Positions 47,301-52,792 of a stretch of 52,792 nt of DNA are shown here, piece after piece. The stretch is from Phocaeicola plebeius (lineage in GTDB: Bacteria > Bacteroidota > Bacteroidia > Bacteroidales > Bacteroidaceae): assembly GCA_022767125.1 (NCBI GenBank), contig JALEPZ010000095.1:1-52792 (forward strand), written 5' to 3'. The translations under genes and the position numbers were made by a program. Each line of letters starts with the position of its first letter. Position 1 is the first letter of the stretch. Under the pieces are notes generated by a model. It was given only the letters and a program-made list of their open reading frames with translations, was not told the DNA's origin and ran no database searches.

Positions 47301-48421
47301 CTGACGACGGGCCGGGCATTGCTCCTGCCCATCAGGCCAAGATATTCGACCCCTTCTATCAGGTGACTGCCAACCGCCCCAGCGACTACATGGGCACCGG
47401 CATTGGCCTGGCATTGGTGAAAAAACTGGCCCTGTTGGTGCATAGCACCTTACAGATAGAGAGTGAAGAAGGGAAGGGAGCCACCTTCTCCCTGCACTTC
47501 CCCAAGATGCAGGGAGACCAGCCAACGGCCGAAACAACCGACGACACTACAGAGACAAAAAGTATCTCGGCTGTACGACCTTTCACGACTCTCGAAGGAG
47601 ATGAACCGCAAGCAGACACCGCCAAAGACGGAGCAGCGTGCCAGAATGCGTCAGCTCCTCATCTCCTGGTGGTAGATGATAACCCCGACATGCGCAACTT
47701 CTTGCAGAGTGTCCTCCAGCCTGCCTACGAAGTGGAGTGTGCCGAAAACGGACAAGTAGCGTGGCAACGGATGCAAAGCCGGATTCCCGACCTGGTGGTG
47801 AGCGATGTGATGATGCCCGTCATGAATGGGCTCGAACTCTGCCGGAAGATGAAAGGAGCTCTATCCACCAGCCATGTTCCGGTGGTGTTGCTCACCGCCA
47901 AAATCGGCGACGATGCGCATGTGGAAGGATTGGAAAGCGGAGCCGACCTCTACCTGCCCAAACCCTTCTCTACAGAAGTGATTCGGGCACAAATCGCCGC
48001 CTTTTTGCGTAGCCGCGAACAGTTGCGTGCTCTCTACCGGGCAGAGCCCTTGGCCGCTGTGGAGCTGCCTTCTCACAACCGCCTGGACCGAGACTTTATC
48101 CAAGAGGTGAATGCAGTGATAGAGAGGCGCCTGACCGATGGTACTTTCTCGGTGGATGAGTTGGCCCGCGAAGTGGGTGTGTCGCGCACCGCTCTCTTCA
48201 CCAAAATCAAAGCACTGGTAGGGATGACGCCGAACGACTTCATCCGCCTCGTACGCCTGAAGCGGGCTGCCGCCTTGTTGGCTCAGGGCAATCTGCCGGT
48301 CAGCGAAGTCTGCTGGCAGGTAGGCTTCTCTTCCACCAGCTACTTCAGCAAGAGTTTCCAAGCGCAGTTTGGTGTAACACCTACTGAATTCAAACAGGGC
48401 AAACGTGCCTCACATGTATGA
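44390..48421 (+). CDS. Hybrid two-component system regulator HTCS-2 (PUL 2)
   Basis: The 1343-residue regulator has a signal peptide (MTRLYRHPLSVMLLLLYVAI) and repeated two-component propeller motifs in the periplasmic sensor (DDKGRMWFGTIDGLHSFDG near 45). A Y_Y_Y domain (about 700-760) and one membrane helix (about 771-796) follow. The kinase core has HisKA (IHELRTPLTL, phospho-His H828) and HATPase (DDGPGIAP, GTGIGLALV). Receiver Asp D1139 lies in SDVMMPVMNG. The C-terminus is an AraC-type DNA-binding domain (VDELAREVGVSRTALFTKIK). By position it probably controls the susCD-2 operon. It differs substantially from HTCS-1, especially in the sensor, so it should recognise another oligosaccharide. 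Confidence 0.95.
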   Translation: MTRLYRHPLSVMLLLLYVAIGRGQTHLVRHYTINEGLSINAVYAITQDDKGRMWFGTIDGLHSFDGHEIRVWRDSSAVAPGPTIFALAQDDDYHLWVGSDRGLSLLDLKKERYIPLKARTSAGVSINTPIADLLRDHQGRMWVATFGQGVFCYDPSHQTLSQYTLGRLNTEFAICLYQDHHGTLWVTSRTEGISRFDEKTQRFHYLTGGKAEGIISLYEDSRHRYWAGSLRNGLYRFLPEERQLQQVVKPQGQVLPVRDITENKEEHLLLASDEGLIDYHPETGERSALKTQYNRPNVLNDHHLQCLFRDREGALWVGTYFGGVNYISPQGDNFVHYRRGEKGLTTCIISVMALADGNNLWIGSDDAGFFYWDRESDTFRNYQPDARRAGGPTYHNVHALLQADDKLFIGMYMGGLDIMDLRTGNVRNYMPSLSSRSLYAAGVYAAYRDSEGEIWIGTTMGLNRYEPATDDFERIYETQSADISYIFEDPYHALWVCSNNKGLFRFDRTSRRWEHFTAPGQEEESCGLTTDRILTATVDEVGTLWIGSNGDGLFQFDYATRQFHKVPLGEDLRVIYKIIPHRSTLWITTSDGLYHYVPHSGQITLYNKQDGLQDNQFLPNSGLRLTDGTLFVGGINGFNQFRPDEMVRPASDRPQIILSDFRLFNRPVTVGEASSPLPISITYADQLTLHHDHNIFSLQVTEVSYLNPSKHRFRYKLEGLEREWIYSEQAPHVSYTNLHPGRYTFRVAASNDYGEWSEEAFTLPIRVLPPWWFSLYALVAYVLLFVLLMWRLYRMMVRRQRLKMERMAMEKDKELYQSKISFFTQMIHELRTPLTLILGPLREVMQHGGTVQEALPRLQMVERNGERLFTVVNQLMDFRKTESGQMSVHLEDVELKGVLSGILDRFEWLATQKNVQLIHRFPEGRCVAHTDREAFMKMVSNLLSNALKFTHREVIITLYPAAEGGWELKVTDDGPGIAPAHQAKIFDPFYQVTANRPSDYMGTGIGLALVKKLALLVHSTLQIESEEGKGATFSLHFPKMQGDQPTAETTDDTTETKSISAVRPFTTLEGDEPQADTAKDGAACQNASAPHLLVVDDNPDMRNFLQSVLQPAYEVECAENGQVAWQRMQSRIPDLVVSDVMMPVMNGLELCRKMKGALSTSHVPVVLLTAKIGDDAHVEGLESGADLYLPKPFSTEVIRAQIAAFLRSREQLRALYRAEPLAAVELPSHNRLDRDFIQEVNAVIERRLTDGTFSVDELAREVGVSRTALFTKIKALVGMTPNDFIRLVRLKRAAALLAQGNLPVSEVCWQVGFSSTSYFSKSFQAQFGVTPTEFKQGKRASHV

Positions 48422-48490
48422 TGAGTCCTCGGGTTGCATTTTGGCTGAGACATGAAGTTGCTCTTGAGCTTGTCCTTTAATGGATAAGAC

Positions 48491-48522
48491 CTTGGTAAGT
48501 TCGTTCAAATTGCCTATTTTTG
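48491..48522 (+). promoter_or_regulatory. Promoter for GH3 gene
   Basis: CTTG (48491-48494), 20 bp, then TATTTTTG (48515-48522). The predicted start near 48529 leaves a leader of about 140 nt to the ATG at 48669, which contains a run of eight G followed by TGGG near 48625. Confidence 0.65.
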
Positions 48523-48668
48523 CATCTATAACAGTATTCATATTTTCCATTGTAAATTAAGCTGATTGGTACCTCTAATTTTCGAAGAAAATTTGAATGA
48601 CTGTTGCTTTCCACTCTCTTTATTGGGGGGGGTGGGAAACTTTGAACTGTAAGCATAAAATACGTATT

Positions 48669-51047
48669 ATGAAGAAAAGGAACTTAATTCTATGTACCGC
48701 CCTGGTTACCTGTCTGGCAGCACAAACTGTACAAACTGCTCAGGCCAAATCCGGTGATATTTACCGGAAAGGCTGGATTGACTTCAACAAGAACGGGGTG
48801 ATGGATGTGTTTGAAAACCCCAATGCTCCGATTGACGCCCGCGTCAACGACCTGCTTTCGCAGATGAACCTGGAGGAGAAGACCTGCCAGCTCGCCACCC
48901 TCTACGGCTCCGGGCGGGTGCTGAAGGATTCGCTGCCCACCCCGCAGTGGAAGAACGAGATTTGGAAGGACGGCATCGCCAACATGGATGAACAGGCGAA
49001 CGGACTAGGAACTTTCGGCTCTTCTCTTTCGTATCCATATATCCACAGCCTAGAAAACCGACAAGCCATCCAGCGTTGGTTTGTGGAGGAGACTCGCCTC
49101 GGCATTCCCGTGGACTTTACCAACGAAGGTATTCGTGGATTGAACCATGACCGTGCCACCATGTTCCCGGCACAATGCGGACAAGGAAGCACATGGGACA
49201 AGGAGCTTATCCGCGAAATAGCCCGTGTTACCGCCGAAGAGGCCAATGCCTTGGGATACACCAATATCTATGCCCCGTTGCTGGACATCGCGCAAGATCC
49301 ACGCTGGGGACGTGTGGTGGAATGTTATGGCGAAGACCCCTATTTGGTGGGCGAATTGGGCAAGCAGATGATTCAAGGCCTGCAGGAACGGGGACTTGTC
49401 TCCACGCCCAAACATTTTGCCGTCTATAGTGTTCCCGTAGGCGGGCGTGACGGTCAGACCCGTACCGACCCGCACGTGGCACCGCGTGAGATGCGTACCC
49501 TCTATCTGGAGCCATTCCGTAAAGCGGTATGTGAGGCCGGAGTAAAGGGTATCATGAGTTCTTATAATGACTATGACGGCATACCCATTACTGGCAGTTA
49601 TCATTTCCTGACCGAAATTTTACGTCAGGAATGGGGCTTTCGGGGGTATGTTGTATCAGACAGCGAAGCGGTGGAATTCATGTACAGCAAGCATAAAGTG
49701 GCAGCCGATGCCGTGGAAGGTGCTGCAATGGTTATCAATGCCGGATTGAATGTGCGCACCAACTTTACCGCACCGGAAGATTTCATCTTGCCTTTGCGGG
49801 AAGCCATCCATAGAGGGTGGGTGTCGGAGCAGACCTTGAACAGCCGTGTCAGGGATGTATTGCGTGTCAAATTCGAGTTGGGGCTTTTCGACAATCCCTA
49901 TAAAGGTAATCCCAAAATGGTGACAAACATTGTACACAGCCAAGAGCATCAGGAGGTTTCCCTCCGTGCCGCATTGGAATCCATCGTTCTACTGAAAAAC
50001 CAGGATAATCTGTTGCCACTTTCCAAAGAGATAAAACGGGTAGCGGTCATTGGTCCCAACGCAGATGAAACCAGCAACTTGATTTGTCGTTACGGGCCTG
50101 CCAACGCTCCTATCAAGAGTATTTACAAAGGCATTCAAGCGTTTCTCCCTCAAGCGGATGTGCGTTATGCCAAAGGAGCCGACATTATTGACCCCTATTT
50201 TCCGGAAAGCGAACTGTATGATATTCCGTTGGACTTTAACGAACAACGGATGCAGGACGAGGCTGTTGCCTTGGCACAACAATCGGATGTTGTCATCATG
50301 GTGTTGGGTGGTAACGAAAAGACGGTGCGTGAGGAGTATTCCCGTACCAGTCTTGACCTTTGCGGTCGCCAACAACAGCTATTACAAGCTGTCTATGCCA
50401 CAGGCAAACCTATAGTCTTGGTCATGGTTGATGGTCGTGCCGCTTCTATCAACTGGGCAGAGAAGCATGTACCAGCCATCGTTCATGCTTGGTTTCCGGG
50501 CGAGTTTATGGGTGATGCTGTTGCCAAAGTTCTTTTTGGCGATTATAATCCCGGTGGAAAACTGGCGGTTACATTCCCGAAATCTGTCGGTCAGATACCT
50601 TTTGCTTTCCCCTTCAAGCCCGGTTCCGATACCGATGGCTTTATTCGTGTGGCGCACGCCTTATATCCTTTCGGCTATGGTCTGAGCTACACTACCTTTG
50701 CCTACTCCGACCTGAAGATTTCTTCGCCCGTCATCGGGGTTCAGGGCCATACGGAAGTGAGTTGCAAAATAAAGAATACAGGCAATATGGCAGGTGACGA
50801 AGTGGTACAGCTTTATCTCCATGATGAGCAAAGTTCCGTCACTACTTATGTCAAGGTCTTGCGTGGTTTCGAACGCATCCATTTGCAACCCGGCGAGGAG
50901 AAAGAGGTGCATTTCACCCTAACACCGCAAGATTTGGGAATCTGGAACAGAGATAACCATTTCGTAGTGGAACCAGGCATATTTACTGTGATGGCAGGTA
51001 GCTCATCAGAAGATATCCGGTTATTTGGAAAATTTGAAGTGAAATAA
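48669..51047 (+). CDS. GH3 beta-glycosidase
   Basis: The 792-residue exported enzyme has a signal peptide (MKKRNLILCTALVTCLAAQT), the GH3 N-terminal TIM barrel, the alpha/beta sandwich and a C-terminal fibronectin III-like domain (about 700-790). The nucleophile is D331 in GYVVSDSEAV; the substrate-binding stretch is TPKHFAVYSVPVGGRDG near 250. GNEKTVREEYSRTSLDL near 550 lies in the region that supplies the acid/base Glu. Such enzymes release beta-linked glucose or xylose, sometimes arabinose, from oligosaccharide ends. A longer frame from 48597 lacks a good signal peptide start. It has its own promoter and lies between HTCS-2 and the third susC, so its regulon is uncertain. Confidence 0.92.
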   Translation: MKKRNLILCTALVTCLAAQTVQTAQAKSGDIYRKGWIDFNKNGVMDVFENPNAPIDARVNDLLSQMNLEEKTCQLATLYGSGRVLKDSLPTPQWKNEIWKDGIANMDEQANGLGTFGSSLSYPYIHSLENRQAIQRWFVEETRLGIPVDFTNEGIRGLNHDRATMFPAQCGQGSTWDKELIREIARVTAEEANALGYTNIYAPLLDIAQDPRWGRVVECYGEDPYLVGELGKQMIQGLQERGLVSTPKHFAVYSVPVGGRDGQTRTDPHVAPREMRTLYLEPFRKAVCEAGVKGIMSSYNDYDGIPITGSYHFLTEILRQEWGFRGYVVSDSEAVEFMYSKHKVAADAVEGAAMVINAGLNVRTNFTAPEDFILPLREAIHRGWVSEQTLNSRVRDVLRVKFELGLFDNPYKGNPKMVTNIVHSQEHQEVSLRAALESIVLLKNQDNLLPLSKEIKRVAVIGPNADETSNLICRYGPANAPIKSIYKGIQAFLPQADVRYAKGADIIDPYFPESELYDIPLDFNEQRMQDEAVALAQQSDVVIMVLGGNEKTVREEYSRTSLDLCGRQQQLLQAVYATGKPIVLVMVDGRAASINWAEKHVPAIVHAWFPGEFMGDAVAKVLFGDYNPGGKLAVTFPKSVGQIPFAFPFKPGSDTDGFIRVAHALYPFGYGLSYTTFAYSDLKISSPVIGVQGHTEVSCKIKNTGNMAGDEVVQLYLHDEQSSVTTYVKVLRGFERIHLQPGEEKEVHFTLTPQDLGIWNRDNHFVVEPGIFTVMAGSSSEDIRLFGKFEVK

Positions 51048-51148
51048 GTGGAAGGAGCATAGGCTTATTCAACATATTGATCGCACCATAGTATAAGGTT
51101 TTGAATATGCTTATCAGACACCAATATGCTTAAAACATCAAAATAGAA

Positions 51149-51296
51149 GACCTTCAGCAGGCTGAAGGTCTTCGACAGGAAGATGCTGCGCGATTACTGG
51201 TTTGCTACGGGCACTTCCACTTACCTCATTCCGATTACCCCAACAACGAGGTACGCAAGGGTTTCCTTACGTTTGTCGCCTCCAGCTATCTGAAAT
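51149..51296 (+). pseudogene. AAA-ATPase/PD-(D/E)XK family remnant
   Basis: In one frame FSRLKVFDRKMLRDYWFATG continuing into TSTYL corresponds to the NPFSLLNAF...YWFSSGTPTYL region of the intact gene at 28466-30034. From about 51233, in another frame, DYPNNEVRKGFLTFVASSYL corresponds to its DIPNKEIRIGLMESLLPNYV region. The roughly 60-80 residues between are deleted and both ends of the gene are gone. This is a small internal relic of a second copy of the family. The hairpin at 51146-51173 lies inside it and may be incidental. Confidence 0.75.
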
Positions 51297-51483
51297 CAAG
51301 GAACGATTACATCTTGGTCCTCTCTGTAACCCAGTTTGTGGACATGTGCTCACTTGCGTCGGCATCCATGTCCTATTCACTAAGCGCTCTTTGAAATTAA
51401 ATGTTTCAGCAGCATGCTCGTTCTTGAATTTCGTGTATAACGGAAGAAACAAAACAAAGGGAAGGAGATATGGAAAAAGTCTC

Positions 51484-51498
51484 AGTTCCCGCAGAACT
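51484..51498 (+). repeat. Left inverted repeat before susC-3
   Basis: AGTTCCCGCAGAACT is the exact reverse complement of 51642-51656. The 143 bp between the copies hold the probable susC-3 promoter. Confidence 0.7.
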
Positions 51499-51597
51499 AT
51501 TCCTAAAATACTATAATAATAGTCTTGTTTAGTAGTATATATTTCCTATAAGAAACATTTTTCTGCTGTTTTTGGTTGTAGTTTTGCAAATAATCTC

Positions 51598-51605
51598 TAT
51601 ATTTG
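51598..51605 (+). promoter_or_regulatory. -7 box for susC-3
   Basis: TATATTTG matches TAnnTTTG. TTTG at 51571-51574 is a possible -33 box (23 bp spacer, slightly long). Transcription would start near 51612. The promoter lies between inverted repeats at 51484 and 51642. Confidence 0.6.
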
Positions 51606-51641
51606 CTCCAACAAACTAATACTGTATGAAACATTGTCCTA

Positions 51642-51656
51642 AGTTCTGCGGGAACT
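51642..51656 (-). repeat. Right inverted repeat before susC-3
   Basis: AGTTCTGCGGGAACT is the exact reverse complement of 51484-51498. It lies in a longer local palindrome (CCTAAGTTC-TGCGG-GAACTTAGG, 51638-51660), which could also fold in the mRNA leader. Confidence 0.7.
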
Positions 51657-51679
51657 TAGGACGTAAAACCTTAAAAATT

Positions 51680-52792
51680 ATGCTAAAGAAATCAAGACCA
51701 GTAGGGGCCTTTTTGCTGCTTCTGTCAGCAATGGCCGCAGGCAATGTGAATGCAGCATCGCCGAATCCAGCTTCTGGGGCAATGATTGCCCAGCAGAACG
51801 GTACTTGTACAGGTGTGGTACTCGATTCAACAGGTGAAACCGTCATTGGTGCATCTGTTGTCGTCAAGGGAACCACGAACGGTACCATTACAGGACTGGA
51901 CGGAGACTTCAGTCTCTCCAATGTGAAGAAAGGTGACATCATCCAGATTTCCTTTGTAGGTTATATCACTCAGGAAGTGGTATGGAACGGACAGCCCATC
52001 AACGTGACGCTGAAGGATGATACCCAGACCTTGGAAGAAGTGGTTGTCGTCGGCTTCGGTACCCAGAAGAAGGTGAACCTGACCGGTGCCGTTTCTACCG
52101 TCGATTCGAAAGCCATCTCTGCCCGCCCTGTCAACTCAGTAGTGGATGCCCTGCAAGGTGCAGTGGCCGGTATGAACTTCTCGACCGGTTCGGGAGGTGG
52201 TGCCTTGAACTCTAACAAGAGCTTCAATATCCGTGGTACAGGTACCATCGGTGCCGGCTCCTCGGTTTCTCCCTTGGTGTTGATTGACGGAATGGAGGGC
52301 GACCTGAATGCCTTGAATCCGCAGGATATCGATAACATTTCTGTATTGAAAGATGCGTCTGCTTCCTCTATCTATGGTTCGCGTGCAGCGGGTGGTGTCA
52401 TCTTGGTGACGACCAAGAGCGGTAAGGAAGGCAAGACCACCATCAACTACAACAATAGCTTCCGCTTCAACTCTCCGCTGAACATGCCGGAGATGATGGA
52501 CTCCTATACCTGGGCCAACTACATGAATGCCGCACAGGTTAATTCGGGCGGTGGTATCTGGTTCTCGGACAGCAAGCTACAGCAGATCAAGGATGCCCAG
52601 TCCAACCCCAATGCACAGACGATGTTCAAGAACACCAACAATCGCTGGGAAGTATGGGATTCTACTGATATTCTACCCGTGGGCAATACCGACTGGTTGA
52701 AGGAACATTTCGGTAACTCATTCTCGCAGGAGCACACGCTGAGTGTAACGGGCGGTAGCGAGAAGATGAAGTACTACTTTTCTGCCAACTAT
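51680..52792 (+). CDS. SusC-like TonB-dependent transporter 3 (partial)
   Basis: The first 371 residues of a SusC protein run off the window end. Signal peptide MLKKSRPVGAFLLLLSAMAA, carboxypeptidase-regulatory-like domain (CTGVVLDSTGETVIGASVVV), SusC signature TLEEVVVVGFGTQKKVN, plug with LKDASASSIYGSRAAGGV, and the first barrel strands are present. There is no STN domain. An in-frame ATG at 51626 would place the right inverted repeat within the coding sequence and add a poor leader, so 51680 is preferred. It is presumably followed by susD outside the window. Its promoter arrangement suggests it may be switched on and off by inversion (inference). Confidence 0.93.
   Translation, partial: MLKKSRPVGAFLLLLSAMAAGNVNAASPNPASGAMIAQQNGTCTGVVLDSTGETVIGASVVVKGTTNGTITGLDGDFSLSNVKKGDIIQISFVGYITQEVVWNGQPINVTLKDDTQTLEEVVVVGFGTQKKVNLTGAVSTVDSKAISARPVNSVVDALQGAVAGMNFSTGSGGGALNSNKSFNIRGTGTIGAGSSVSPLVLIDGMEGDLNALNPQDIDNISVLKDASASSIYGSRAAGGVILVTTKSGKEGKTTINYNNSFRFNSPLNMPEMMDSYTWANYMNAAQVNSGGGIWFSDSKLQQIKDAQSNPNAQTMFKNTNNRWEVWDSTDILPVGNTDWLKEHFGNSFSQEHTLSVTGGSEKMKYYFSANY

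Larger units (their letters stand above)
51048..51679. other. Intergenic region with relic and inverted repeats
   Basis: 632 bp without an intact gene. It contains the AAA-ATPase relic (51149-51296), a 12-bp perfect hairpin overlapping the relic (51146-51173), a 15-bp inverted-repeat pair (51484-51498 and 51642-51656) and the probable susC-3 promoter. I see nothing identifiable in 51300-51480. Confidence 0.6.

Noticed and set aside
48410-48550. 46-codon minus-strand frame (MENMNTVIDAKIGNLNELTK...) overlapping the HTCS-2 end and GH3 promoter
   Set aside because: It looks protein-like, but I recognise no family, it has no promoter, and it overlaps the GH3 promoter and the end of HTCS-2; too weak to list as a gene.
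48620-48640. Run of eight G followed by TGGG in the GH3 leader
   Set aside because: Could slip or form a structure, but it lies outside the coding sequence and a single tract is not enough for a claim.
51146-51173. Perfect 12-bp hairpin (GAAGACCTTCAG / CTGAAGGTCTTC) as GH3 terminator
   Set aside because: It lies about 100 bp from the GH3 stop, has no U-tract and overlaps the AAA-ATPase relic, so it is probably coincidental.
1-52792. Insertion sequences, CRISPR arrays, phage or conjugation genes
   Set aside because: No transposase, integrase, Cas, phage or tra/mob protein was seen; the tandem repeats are too short and adjacent (no spacers) to be CRISPR.

Overview
The window is chromosomal DNA of a gut-type Bacteroidales, most likely Bacteroides or Phocaeicola. 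The evidence is three SusC-like TonB-dependent transporters, two of them with SusD partners; two hybrid two-component regulators (HTCS); many secreted glycosidases with Bacteroidota signal or lipoprotein peptides; and repeated promoters of the Bacteroidota form (-33 TTTG-like, about 20 bp, -7 TAnnTTTG) close upstream of chosen start codons. No species call is possible from sequence reading alone.

Layout. 1-1.1 kb: a decayed beta-propeller lipoprotein. 1.15-2.7 kb: a PAP2-type phosphatase and a bile-acid/sodium-symporter-family transporter. 2.8-18.3 kb: polysaccharide utilization locus (PUL) 1, made of HTCS-1, SusC/SusD-1, a divergent GH28 pectinase-like enzyme and a large GH2 beta-galactosidase-like enzyme. 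18.3-21.4 kb: tRNA-Arg(CCU) and the korA-korB oxidoreductase operon. 21.4-22.4 kb: a gene graveyard with a REP-like repeat, an ECF sigma factor remnant and a phosphoesterase remnant. 22.5-23.9 kb: an esterase-like lipoprotein and a thioesterase. 24.2-31.3 kb: a leftward carbohydrate operon (heparinase-like protein, GH127-like remnant, GH97, GH88) that appears to have been broken; its gap holds an HU-like DNA-binding protein gene behind a 4 x 22 bp tandem repeat and a convergent AAA-ATPase/PD-(D/E)XK gene. 31.6-48.4 kb: PUL 2, with GH97, SusC/SusD-2, two six-hairpin glycosidase-like proteins, a further GH97, then HTCS-2. 48.7-52.8 kb: a GH3 glycosidase and the start of a third SusC, whose promoter lies between inverted 15-bp repeats.

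How the genes work together (inference). HTCS sensors bind oligosaccharide in the periplasm and switch on SusC/D import and glycosidases. PUL 1 (GH28 plus GH2) suggests a galactose-decorated pectin. The 24-31 kb operon (GH88, heparinase-like protein, GH127-like tail) suggests an acidic glycan cut by a lyase. PUL 2, with two retaining-type GH97 enzymes and two (alpha/alpha)6 enzymes, suggests an alpha-linked, probably alpha-galactose-containing, glycan. Neither SusC/D pair is followed by a SusE/F-like surface glycan-binding protein.

The points most worth a second look are the possible invertible promoter before the third susC, the broken operon with its inserted HU/AAA gene pair, the two phased tandem repeats in control regions, and the uncharacterised alpha-glycosidase set of PUL 2.
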